Translations under genes and position numbers: made by a program
Shown here: positions 17,492 to 24,776 of the stretch, piece after piece
How the letters are laid out: each line of letters opens with the position of its first letter
Position numbering within the stretch: the first letter of the stretch is position 1
The notes under the pieces: model-generated
Database searches by the model: none
What the model saw: the letters and a program-made list of their open reading frames with translations, nothing else
Told to the model about the DNA's origin: nothing
DNA from: Glaciecola sp964446865
GTDB taxonomy: Bacteria; Pseudomonadota; Gammaproteobacteria; Enterobacterales; Alteromonadaceae
NCBI GenBank assembly: GCA_964446865.1
Contig: CAYURD010000031.1
Span: 1 to 38,704 of the forward strand
DNA: 38,704 nt
Direction: 5' to 3'

Positions 17492-19440
17492 ATGGAGCCT
17501 AAAGCAGGAAAACTCATAAAAACGGTGATGCCTACCTTCCCTGACGAAGTGTTTGAAGCCGACAGCCACATTTTAAAAGATGCGCTTGCCAATAAGCAGC
17601 AACAACTAGCTGATAAGTTTGGTAAGTATGGCGGCATGAAAGCAATGCCTGCTGCAGGTGCGGGTGCATTGGCAGGTGCGGGTGCATTGGCAGGTGGCAT
17701 GTCTATGGACAATTTACCAATAGATGGTTTATCTATGGATCAGATGTCTTTAGACCAGCTCCCGATGGATCAAATACAATCTCAAGCCCTTGCAATGGCA
17801 GGCACTGCCGGCGTTGGCATGGCAAAATTTGCCGTTGGTACAGCAGTTGGCATGGTAGCTGGGCCAATGGCCGGTTCTTTAGCGCAAATGGCGATGGCGA
17901 ATATTCCATCAGATATATTCACTCCCAAAGGGTTTAGCGAAGATGCCTTGCCTACTGATGCCTTGCCTACTGATGCATTGCCTATCGATGGAATACCCAC
18001 TGATGGCGTAGCGCTTGAAGGCCTAGACACCTCTAGCATGTCAATGGAGCAAATGACTGCACAAGGAATGTCACCCGATGCTTTATCACAAGCTGGCATG
18101 ACTACTGAAGGTATAACTACTGAAGGTATGGCGCCAGCAAGTATGGTACCTGGCAGCATGGGTACAGAAGGAATGTCTCCTGAGGGTTTATCTGGCATGG
18201 CATCGGGTGCAATCGCAGGTAAATTAAACGCATCAGCTATACCACCCGAAATGCTCGCAAAAGCAGGCCTTAGCCCTGAAATGGCAGCAAAAATGAGCCC
18301 AGAACAACTCAGCTCAATGGGTGTATCACCTGACGCCATTGCAGCAATGTCTGCCCCACAAGGATTAGGAGGATCAGGTGCCTTAGCAGCTACTGGTTTA
18401 ACGCCAGATTCATTACCTTTAGGCGCTGCAGGTATGTCGCAAGAGGCACTTGCATCACCTGAAATGTTAGCAAAAGCGGGCCTTAGCCCAGAAAAAATGG
18501 CCTCAATGGGCGTCACACCTGAAACCTTGGCTAAAGCAGGCATNNNNNNNNNNNNNNNNNNNNNNNNNNNNNNNNNNNNNNNNNNNNNNNNNNNNNNNNN
18601 NNNNNNNNNNNNNNNNNNNNNNNNNNNNNNNNNNNNNNNNNNNCAGAAAAAATGGCCTCAATGGGCGTCACACCTGAAACCTTGGCTAAAGCAGGCATTT
18701 CTCCAGAAATGGCTGCAAAAATGAACCCTGAACAACTTGCTGCAATGGGCGCATCGCCCGAGGCACTTGCCGCCAGCAAAATCAATCCAGAAAAAATGGC
18801 AGCCCTTGGTATTTCTCCTGAAATGGCGGCCAAAATGACACCAGAACAATTAACAGCTATGGGCGCTTCACCATCACCTATTGGACAAATCGGTTCACCA
18901 AATGAGGCATCAAGTGATATTGCATCGGGTTTAACAGCGCAGCAATCTGGTGTATTGCCCTCTAATACAAAATCACTAGATAGCGCATCAGGACTTACCC
19001 AAAACCCTGCTGAAAAATTAGCAAATGCCAGTAGCACTGAAGGCGACTTAGCAGCAAATAATAGCTCGTCATCAAACGCAGCAAATACGAGTTATTTAGC
19101 AGGCGCTGCAGCAAGCGCTGCGGTAATCCCGCCCCTCAAAATGTCATCTCTCAAAATGTCTTCGCCCAAAAACCAAGATGCTAGTAACGCTCAAAAAGCA
19201 GACCCAAATACGAGCGCTGATCATCAACAAAGCGCGAAGGTCAAAGATAACAGCGACGCAGCTATCGTACTGCAAGATGAATTATCTAACCCAATCTGCG
19301 GCCAAAAATACGAAATATTGCTAAGCGATGGGTCGGCAATTAGGGGGTCAACAGACGAAAATGGCCGAGCATTTATCAACATAAAATTGGATAACACTTG
19401 CACCTTACTCTTACCTGAACTCAATCAAGGAGCTTGGTAA
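17492..19440 (+). CDS. VgrG-linked tandem-repeat protein with a transthyretin-like C-terminus (interrupted by a scaffold gap)
   Basis: I read one gene across the N run. Removing the Ns and one copy of the 55-bp flanking repeat leaves 1794 bases (598 codons, in frame). The N-terminus (MEPKAGKLIKTVMPTFPDEV) is unique. Glycine/alanine-rich hydrophobic segments lie at about 45-68 and 100-140. Then comes a five-residue periodic stretch (DALPT, DALPT, DALPI, DGIPT, EGMSP and others) with Leu, Met or Ile every fifth position, passing into 9-10-residue repeats of the type SPEMLAKAGL / SPEQLSSMGV. After a Ser/Asn/Ala-rich linker, the last 60 residues (ICGQKYEILLSDGSAIRG, STDENGRAFI) resemble the transthyretin-like adaptor domain found on VgrG and PAAR proteins. 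It starts 11 bp after vgrG with an AGGAAA site. Likely a spike-bound adaptor or structural cargo; function unknown. Repeat number at the gap is uncertain. Confidence 0.8.
18544..18643. other. Scaffold gap (100 N) flanked by identical 55-bp sequences
   Basis: The 55 bases before the gap (18489-18543) and after it (18644-18698) are identical, and both encode the same repeat segment (PEKMASMGVTPETLAKAG). The gap has the placeholder length of 100. Collapsing the duplicate gives an uninterrupted frame. Because the region is genuinely repetitive, extra repeat units could also have been lost. Confidence 0.9.
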
Positions 19441-19441
19441 T

Positions 19442-19516
19442 ATGAGCAGCACGTATCAAACTGCTATGTCTCTTAATACTAGCCAAGTACTTAACACTAG
19501 CCGAGATAAAGCGTAA
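19442..19516 (+). CDS. 24-residue leader-like ORF coupled to the LysM gene
   Basis: A short ORF (MSSTYQTAMSL... SRDKA) starts one base after the previous stop. It has an AAGGAG Shine-Dalgarno about nine bases before its ATG (inside the end of the repeat gene), and its stop TAA overlaps the next start in TAATG at 19514-19518. The LysM gene has only a weak ribosome site of its own, so this ORF may deliver ribosomes by termination-reinitiation. Whether the peptide itself has a function is unknown. It contains a near-repeat, SLNTS / VLNTS. Confidence 0.45.
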   Translation: MSSTYQTAMSLNTSQVLNTSRDKA

Positions 19517-20163
19517 TGAAAATTGTTAACGTAGGTGCAGGAGAATGCTTGGCTAGCCTGGCAAAACAGCATGGCTTTGAAAATCCCGACCTTATTTACG
19601 ACCATCCAGCCAACGAAGTGTTGCGAAAAAATCGGCCTAACATGCATGTATTGCAAGCGGGCGATAAGGTCTTTATTCCTGAAAAAACCAGCAAATCAAT
19701 TCCATTTGATAGTAGCGGAAAATTAAAGCTAGTGGTTAAAGGTCAGGTGACTGAGTTTGCTACTGTTATCGAGGACGATAAAGGCACCCCACTAAGTAAT
19801 ATGCCGTTTGAATTAGAGGTTGCCGGCGAAACATCCACGGGTATGACAGATGCCCAAGGCAGAGTCACGGCCACCATAGATGCCAGCGCCAAAACAGGCA
19901 AACTCATTATTTATCTAGACAAGGTCAAAAAGAATACGCTGACATGGCCATTAGCATTAGGTGATTTACCACCACATGATGCAGCAATTGGCATTCAAGC
20001 TCGCTTAAACAACCTCGGCTTTTACTGCGCGAACGAAACCGGTGCCTTAGACGCCACCACAAAAGAAGCCATCACCGCGTTTAAAACAAAACATGGACTC
20101 ACACCCAATGCAAAGGTAGACGATGAATTCTTATCTACCTTAAAGCAAGAATACGGATTTTAG
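19516..20163 (+). CDS. LysM-like / TTR-like / peptidoglycan-binding-domain protein of the VgrG operon
   Basis: 215 residues in three modules. A LysM-like N-terminus (about 1-58) has IVNVGAGECLASLAKQHGF and the ending LQAGDKVFIPEK. A transthyretin-like beta domain (about 68-145) has GTPLSNMPFELEV and GMTDAQGRV. A PG_binding_1 domain (about 150-215) has IGIQARLNNLGFYCANETG, LDATTKEAITAFKTKHGL and FLSTLKQEYGF. There is no signal peptide, so it is not a classical secreted cell-wall protein. In a vgrG operon this fits a spike-adaptor or carrier that meets peptidoglycan after T6SS delivery. Its start overlaps the stop of a 24-codon ORF (TAATG). Confidence 0.85.
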   Translation: MKIVNVGAGECLASLAKQHGFENPDLIYDHPANEVLRKNRPNMHVLQAGDKVFIPEKTSKSIPFDSSGKLKLVVKGQVTEFATVIEDDKGTPLSNMPFELEVAGETSTGMTDAQGRVTATIDASAKTGKLIIYLDKVKKNTLTWPLALGDLPPHDAAIGIQARLNNLGFYCANETGALDATTKEAITAFKTKHGLTPNAKVDDEFLSTLKQEYGF

Positions 20164-20172
20164 GGAGCAAAT

Positions 20173-20652
20173 ATGGCCAAGGTCGCGCGTTCGAGCACAT
20201 CAAAAAAGAACCTGAATAAGTTGGTATTTCATCGACACCACATCTATTTGCAAACATGCCCAGGTATATCAAAAGATGCGGCAATTGAGAGCGAAGAAGA
20301 TTTTAGTTTAGCCTTTACCTTGCGACAAAATGGTCAGTTTTCTCAATCTGGTTTTTTTAGTAAAGAAGGCTCTGCACAAGTGTTATTGCAAGGTGGATGC
20401 AAAGCAGAATTAGACATGTTGGGTAGCAAATTTGATGTCAAAGCGATGCATTGTTTGAGTAGCTACGACTCGTTTTTAGGTGTGCAACAACGTTTGCGTC
20501 TTTTGGGTTATTTAGGTCGCGAAGCAAATGAGCTATGGGATCAGGCCATCGATAGCGCCATTTTAAATTTTCAGGTTGATCACGACTTTGACGCAACTGG
20601 CGTGTTGTGCGACCAAACCATTAACAGCATTCGACAAGTATATGGAGAATAG
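20173..20652 (+). CDS. Small peptidoglycan-binding-domain protein of the VgrG operon
   Basis: 159 residues. The N-terminal half (about 20-95) is basic then beta-rich (FSLAFTLRQNGQFSQSGFF) and could be a degenerate TTR-like domain related to the previous protein, but I do not recognise it firmly. The C-terminal part (about 98-159) is a PG_binding_1-type domain: FLGVQQRLRLLGYLGREAN, then DQAIDSAILNFQVDHDF and CDQTINSIRQVYGE. This looks paralogous to the C-terminus of the preceding gene. No signal peptide. It follows by nine bases with a clear GGGAG site. Probably a second carrier or adaptor for the downstream protease; inferred from context. Confidence 0.75.
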   Translation: MAKVARSSTSKKNLNKLVFHRHHIYLQTCPGISKDAAIESEEDFSLAFTLRQNGQFSQSGFFSKEGSAQVLLQGGCKAELDMLGSKFDVKAMHCLSSYDSFLGVQQRLRLLGYLGREANELWDQAIDSAILNFQVDHDFDATGVLCDQTINSIRQVYGE

Positions 20653-20655
20653 AGA

Positions 20656-21876
20656 ATGAGCATTGCCCTATCGGTAAAAAATGCATGTCGTATTGTGCCC
20701 ATTCGGTTTGAACGGGCGGTTAAGACTGAGCCCAGCATTCAATTTCCAGATATTGATAACAGAGGCTTTCGTCACTCAATTAGCAATATCGATGGCTACG
20801 CGCAAAACAGAGCCAAACCATCTAACGCGGTCACGATTGCTTCTGGACAAGCTGTCACCATAAAGTTAGTGCGCGAAACAATCGCCCCGACAGCACCAAT
20901 ATATATCACGTCGAGCAACGAAGACGTACTGACCATACTGACGCCGGCTGAACACGCTAAATGTGACGATGGTCCATCTTGTTTTGTCAGTTTTAAAGCC
21001 ACGACACTGGCCGATGGCGCGCCTAAATCAACCACACTTGAGGCCAGGTTTTCAAGCATAGATGGCCCTATTATTCATCGCTTAACGGTGTATGTGTTGC
21101 CAAGTCTAATTGTAAAAGTGCAACCCTATTTAGTTGCTATAAATGGGCAAAATGGCGCATCGGGTAAATCTCCTGCTCTGCCTCTTGAACATAGTTTGTC
21201 GATTGCGCAAGCTATCTGGTCGCATGTTGGTATATCGCTGTCGTTTGCCAAGCCCATTTCGTTAAGCGCGAGTTTGTTGCAAGCTAACAAAATGGCATGC
21301 AATAAACACCTTAACGAAATGAACGAACTAACCTCAATAAAATGGCAATCGCAGTGCATTAACTTGTATATATGTGAAGAGCTTGAAGGTGCTTTTAGTT
21401 ATACTATTAATGCGCAAGAGTACAAATTTGCGAATTTACATCATCCTGCCATCTTTTTTGGTTTGCGACATAACAGTAATAATGCATCAAAAGTTCGTTC
21501 TGATGATGCACATGCATGCGGAAACGCGCTCGCCCATGAGCTAGGCCATTTCTTTTCACTACAACACCCACAAATAAGCAATACAAATTCAATCAGTCTT
21601 GATAGTCATACTGATAATAATAACGACAATAATGAGCGACAAGACACATGGTCTATGCGTTCACTCATGTTTGATAACACTTTGATTAATAGAACACCAC
21701 CCACTAAAGCCAATTGGTCTCATTTCAATGACTTTGGTTACGGTATAAAAGATGCAAAAAACGCATACAGAGGAGCACTAATCCCCATAAAAAGTCTAGA
21801 TGGCAGTGGCGCAGACTCTTGCTGCGCGCAAGCAAGAAATTACATCGCTACTGGCCACAAACATCTATATTCCTAA
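20656..21876 (+). CDS. Metzincin-type zinc metalloprotease, candidate T6SS effector
   Basis: 406 residues. The zinc site HELGHFFSLQH (294-304) matches the metzincin spacing HExxHxxxxxH, with Ser in place of the usual Gly at position 8. A candidate Met-turn SLMF (Met338) follows 34 residues later, as in metzincins. The N-terminal 160 residues are beta-rich (about 55-150 looks like an Ig-like or adaptor fold), and there is no signal peptide, which favours export by the T6SS over Sec. A Ser/Asn/Asp-rich loop (about 305-330) separates zinc site and Met-turn. It starts three bases after the previous stop, with GGAG inside that gene's end, so the genes are co-translated. No characterised homologue is recalled; the substrate is unknown. 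The next gene is a candidate immunity protein. Confidence 0.8.
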   Translation: MSIALSVKNACRIVPIRFERAVKTEPSIQFPDIDNRGFRHSISNIDGYAQNRAKPSNAVTIASGQAVTIKLVRETIAPTAPIYITSSNEDVLTILTPAEHAKCDDGPSCFVSFKATTLADGAPKSTTLEARFSSIDGPIIHRLTVYVLPSLIVKVQPYLVAINGQNGASGKSPALPLEHSLSIAQAIWSHVGISLSFAKPISLSASLLQANKMACNKHLNEMNELTSIKWQSQCINLYICEELEGAFSYTINAQEYKFANLHHPAIFFGLRHNSNNASKVRSDDAHACGNALAHELGHFFSLQHPQISNTNSISLDSHTDNNNDNNERQDTWSMRSLMFDNTLINRTPPTKANWSHFNDFGYGIKDAKNAYRGALIPIKSLDGSGADSCCAQARNYIATGHKHLYS

Positions 21877-21943
21877 GTAGAGACGCCGTTTAAAAATAAG
21901 TAATGGAAAGCAAATATATAAACATTTTGGAGAAAGTAAGACA

Positions 21944-22723
21944 ATGGCTGTAGAACTCACACAAGCAATTTTGCAACAACAACCCTATGCCAGTGACATG
22001 GCCGCTAGCATGGGCAAATCCGCCCTACCCGAATTAGCCCAACTGCTTAAACACGATGATATTAAAGTCAGAATAGATACGATTTTAGCGATGAGTAAGC
22101 TTGATATTAGCCACAGCTATGAACAGATTTTTGCCAGCTTAGAAGACACCGATATTAATGTAGTGCAAACAAGCTTAGCGATTGTCGAAAAAAACAAAGA
22201 TAAACTATCTACCCAGCTACTATTGGGCTTGTTACAAAAGCTAACACAACCCAGTGCCAAAGCAAGAGTGATACTTATGTTAGGCGAAACCTTAAAGCTT
22301 GATGAATCGAACGCCCTCGAACAATACTGCACAATAGAGCATGGCGAAAGTTTGGCTTTGCACGCGATTGTTGCCCTTGCAAAAATAGGCGTAGAGCACA
22401 GACGCCAGCAGTTTTCGGCTTATCTTTTGTCGATAAAAAACAACCCTGCTTTGCTTAGTCAGTTGTTTACGTTTGTTGAATACATCAATCAAAGCTGGTT
22501 ATTACCGTCGCTCAGGCAAATGCTCTCAAACAAGTCTTATCTGCACAGTTTGTCATGCAAACTACCCAATATCCCTCAGTCAGTGAGAGTATGCGATCAG
22601 GCTGTATTATCAATAAATTTAATTGCCGCGCAATCGTTCAGCTTTACTGTGAATGGGTTTACCAACTTTACAGATAGTCAATTACGTGAAGTAAACAATG
22701 CTACAGGACAAATTCGTCACTAA
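21944..22723 (+). CDS. HEAT-repeat protein, candidate immunity or adaptor for the metalloprotease
   Basis: 259 residues, mostly amphipathic helices in HEAT-like pairs: SALPELAQLLKHDDIKVRID, then YEQIFASLEDTDINVVQTSL, and HGESLALHAIVALAKIGVEH. The C-terminus (about 190-259) is less regular. There is no signal peptide or membrane segment. Small HEAT proteins sit beside T6SS spike genes either as immunity proteins or as chaperones. A cytosolic immunity to a protease acting in the periplasm would be unexpected, so a chaperone or adaptor role is an equal alternative. A GGAG site lies about 12 bases before the ATG, in a 67-bp gap after the protease gene. Confidence 0.7.
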   Translation: MAVELTQAILQQQPYASDMAASMGKSALPELAQLLKHDDIKVRIDTILAMSKLDISHSYEQIFASLEDTDINVVQTSLAIVEKNKDKLSTQLLLGLLQKLTQPSAKARVILMLGETLKLDESNALEQYCTIEHGESLALHAIVALAKIGVEHRRQQFSAYLLSIKNNPALLSQLFTFVEYINQSWLLPSLRQMLSNKSYLHSLSCKLPNIPQSVRVCDQAVLSINLIAAQSFSFTVNGFTNFTDSQLREVNNATGQIRH

Positions 22724-22811
22724 TTTATTGGCCATGAGCTTAATTAGCCATTAACGATTATGCACTTCATGGCACAAGCCCAGACATAAATAACAGTTAA
22801 AGGAGCCATAA

Positions 22812-23201
22812 ATGTCTAACCATGTTATTCAAGGTGCCAGCCTATATTGTTCGCAAGGCCTCGCGCCTAGTGTATTAAAGGTCTTGCCCATTAATCGGGT
22901 GTTGATAGAAGGTAAACCAGCAGCAACCGTGATGGACAAAATACCAATTGTAAATATTGCGCCATTTAACATGTGCCGCTCAATGGCAAACCCACAAGTA
23001 GCAAGTGCGACCGCTGCCGCAATGGGAGTGCTCACACCAATGCCTTGTATACCAATAGTGCCTGGACCTTGGCAGCCAGGGGCGAAAAAGACTAAAGTAG
23101 GACAGTTTGCCAGCTTAACCCAAAACTCCAAATGTGTATGTATTTGGGGTGGGTCTATCTCTATTACTAAGCCTGGTGCAACAAAGACACAGGTGAAATA
23201 G
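22812..23201 (+). CDS. DUF4280 PAAR-like spike-tip protein
   Basis: 129 residues matching the DUF4280 PAAR-like family nearly end to end: NHVIQGASLYCSQGLAPS, VLPINRVLIEGKPAATVMD, NIAPFNMCRSMANPQVASAT, AAAMGVLTPMPCIPI and the closing SKCVCIWGGSISITKPG. The conserved cysteines (C13, C57, C79, C109, C111) are in place and could bind metal at the tip. There is no effector extension, unlike many PAAR proteins. It closes the vgrG operon, with AAAGGAG six bases before the ATG. It should cap the VgrG needle and complete the spike. Confidence 0.92.
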   Translation: MSNHVIQGASLYCSQGLAPSVLKVLPINRVLIEGKPAATVMDKIPIVNIAPFNMCRSMANPQVASATAAAMGVLTPMPCIPIVPGPWQPGAKKTKVGQFASLTQNSKCVCIWGGSISITKPGATKTQVK

Positions 23202-23455
23202 ACTTTTGAGTGTAAAGCTTGTTAATTGTGAGTGAACATGCAGATGGGCTTAGCCGACTCTCGCATGTTACACCCAGTGTTCACCTTAAATAATGGAAGC
23301 AAGAAATAATACTAGGGCCTGTCGATATCTACTGCATACAAGATAAATACATCAATTAATATGATGAATTGCATATCAATATATAATTATTTTTATGCTT
23401 TGGTAAACGCTATTATTTTTTAAAGTTACCAAGACAAACAACGAAGGAATAAAAT
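23202..23455. other. Intergenic region with nested inverted repeat after the T6SS payload operon
   Basis: There is no gene in this 254-bp stretch. A nested inverted repeat covers 23231-23285: outer arms GTGAACA/TGTTCAC, inner arms AACATGC (23235-23241) and GCATGTT (23263-23269), with a small GGCTTAGCC hairpin in the loop. It has no T-tract, so it is not a normal intrinsic terminator. The right part is very AT-rich and should hold the promoter of the MlaC-like gene; arms TTGGTAA/TTACCAA lie around 23400-23432. Confidence 0.4.
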
Positions 23456-24100
23456 ATGACTCGGTTTAACGCTTTACATTCAATATTGATATTTGCATCA
23501 AGCGTAATACTCATATCAGGTTTAGTGAGTCATTCAGCTCTAGCAATTGAAAGCACGACGCCAAGCAACGAACCACACCTAATAGTCAAGCAGGCAGCCG
23601 ATGCGACTTTTGCCAAAATATTAGCAGCAAAACAAGCGCAAACTGACAACAGCGAAGCTTTAGTGAAGATAATGGAAAAAGAATTGTTGCCTATTGTTAG
23701 CTATCAATTTGCTGCTTATAAGGTGCTAGGCAATCATGCACGCAAATTGTCTAAAGATGAAATAACCGAGTTTGTTGACGTTTTTCGTGATTACTTACTT
23801 GGCAATTACGCTTCACTATTAAATCAATATGATGGTCAAGAAGTAGAGTTTTATCCAGTTGCCCTTACACAATCTAGCAAAGAAGTAAGCGTGCGCGGCG
23901 AGCTTAAAAATGAGGACGGCCCTTCAGTTAACTTTTTATTCAAAATGCGTAAAATGCGCGCGGGTGACTGGAAAGTATACGACATCATTGCAGAAGGTAT
24001 TAGCATGGTAGATACAAAACGAAATGAGTTTTCACCTATCATTCGCGCTGAAGGTATTGATGTATTAATCAAAAAAATGCGCGAACAAGATAACGCATAA
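23456..24100 (+). CDS. MlaC-like periplasmic phospholipid-binding protein
   Basis: 214 residues. A Sec signal peptide covers about 1-30 (SILIFASSVILISGLVSHSA, then LA). The mature part matches the MlaC/Ttg2D family: KQAADATFAKI, the KIMEKELLPIVSYQFAAYKV segment, LSKDEITEFVDVFRDYLLGN, then GDWKVYDIIAEGISMVDTKR. MlaC carries phospholipid between the outer and inner membranes. Here it is alone, without mlaA, B, D, E or F, so it may be an extra copy serving another MCE-type system. AAGGAA precedes the ATG, and a strong terminator follows at 24155-24183. Confidence 0.88.
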   Translation: MTRFNALHSILIFASSVILISGLVSHSALAIESTTPSNEPHLIVKQAADATFAKILAAKQAQTDNSEALVKIMEKELLPIVSYQFAAYKVLGNHARKLSKDEITEFVDVFRDYLLGNYASLLNQYDGQEVEFYPVALTQSSKEVSVRGELKNEDGPSVNFLFKMRKMRAGDWKVYDIIAEGISMVDTKRNEFSPIIRAEGIDVLIKKMREQDNA

Positions 24101-24117
24101 TCATTGAATTTTTATAG

Positions 24118-24288
24118 TTACATTTCTCCCAAAAAATGTCTGTAGAAGACCCTTGATGCTCCTAATTTGGAGCATCTTTTTTTACCAAGCGTATTTATCG
24201 GTTTAGAACCCGAGTGACGCTTTTCATTGAGTTCTAAAGCGATACAGAGTTGTTTTAAAAAGCTGATTTTTGTTCTTTTACGAGACAT
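24118..24288 (-). CDS. Possible 56-residue basic protein, unknown
   Basis: The minus strand has a short ORF from an ATG at 24288 (MSRKRTKISFLKQLCIALEL... HFLGEM). It is strongly basic, with an AAAGGA Shine-Dalgarno eight bases upstream. The start context is good, but the frame runs through the terminator hairpin of the MlaC-like gene, which argues against a conserved coding region. It could be a real small protein whose end was co-opted, a broken fragment of a larger gene, or chance. I do not recognise the family. Confidence 0.3.
   Translation of the reverse strand: MSRKRTKISFLKQLCIALELNEKRHSGSKPINTLGKKRCSKLGASRVFYRHFLGEM
24155..24183 (+). terminator. Rho-independent terminator of the MlaC-like gene
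   Basis: A perfect 8-bp stem GATGCTCC/GGAGCATC with six-base loop (24155-24176) is followed by seven T. On the opposite strand the stem is preceded by A7 but has no T-tract after it, so it works for the rightward gene. Confidence 0.88.
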
Positions 24289-24670
24289 AAATATTTTCCT
24301 TTATTATGACGACTTTCCTATAGAAGAGGCCTTAGTTAGAGTTTTGCAATTACTGTTGACGCATTTTTTACGCGTACTAGCAATGCCGCTTCAGTAGAGC
24401 AAAAGATGCTGGAATTAACCCGATGTTAATCTGATTTTTATCCGATTTTTAGGCGATCAGGGTCAAAAGTCGTCATTCTCAAGCAGGCATAATACTGTTC
24501 ACTCAATTCATCCTCGCGAAGGCCTAATACTGTTCGCTAAGAATTCGTCGTCATCCTCGCGAAGGCGGGGATCTGGTTGAAGCTCATGAAAAGCTCGATA
24601 AAACATGCGCTTAACAAATATCAACGATAGATAAAAATAAATACATCGAATTAATTGATACGTCCCTCTC
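24289..24670. repeat. Repeat-rich non-coding stretch with REP-like hairpins
   Basis: No convincing gene. An 11-bp perfect inverted repeat ATGACGACTTT/AAAGTCGTCAT (24306-24316 and 24466-24476) flanks 149 bases. Two diverged direct copies, each starting TAATACTGTTC, lie at 24490-24523 and 24525-24566. The second runs into a full hairpin CCTCGC-GAAG-GCGGGG (24555-24570); the first ends in a truncated version of it (24512-24523). The style is that of REP-type intergenic repeats. Confidence 0.7.
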
Positions 24671-24776
24671 GTCATCGTGACAACCCACCGTCATCGTGAC
24701 AACCCACCGTCATCGTGGCAACCCACCGTCATCGTGGCAACCCACCGTCATCGTGACAACCCACCGTCATCGTGGC
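24671..24776. repeat. 19-bp tandem repeat array (five copies plus a partial)
   Basis: The unit is GTCATCGTGRCAACCCACC. Copies start at 24671, 24690, 24709, 24728 and 24747, with a partial sixth at 24766 that runs directly into a REP-like hairpin (CGTGGC-GAAG-GCCACG, 24771-24786). Copies differ only at one A/G position. The first eleven bases of the unit equal the left half of the hairpin, so the array looks like slippage amplification of the element's edge. Confidence 0.9.

Noticed and set aside
17782..18543. Long antisense frame (253 codons) opposite the repeat protein
   Set aside because: It mirrors the codon bias of the repeated sense gene; no ribosome site and no recognisable domain.
18652..19440. 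Separate gene starting inside the repeat region
   Set aside because: It is the continuation of the upstream gene once the 55-bp duplicate and Ns are removed.
24671..24776. Possible CRISPR array
   Set aside because: Units are head-to-tail 19-mers with no unique spacers and no cas genes; this is a simple tandem repeat.
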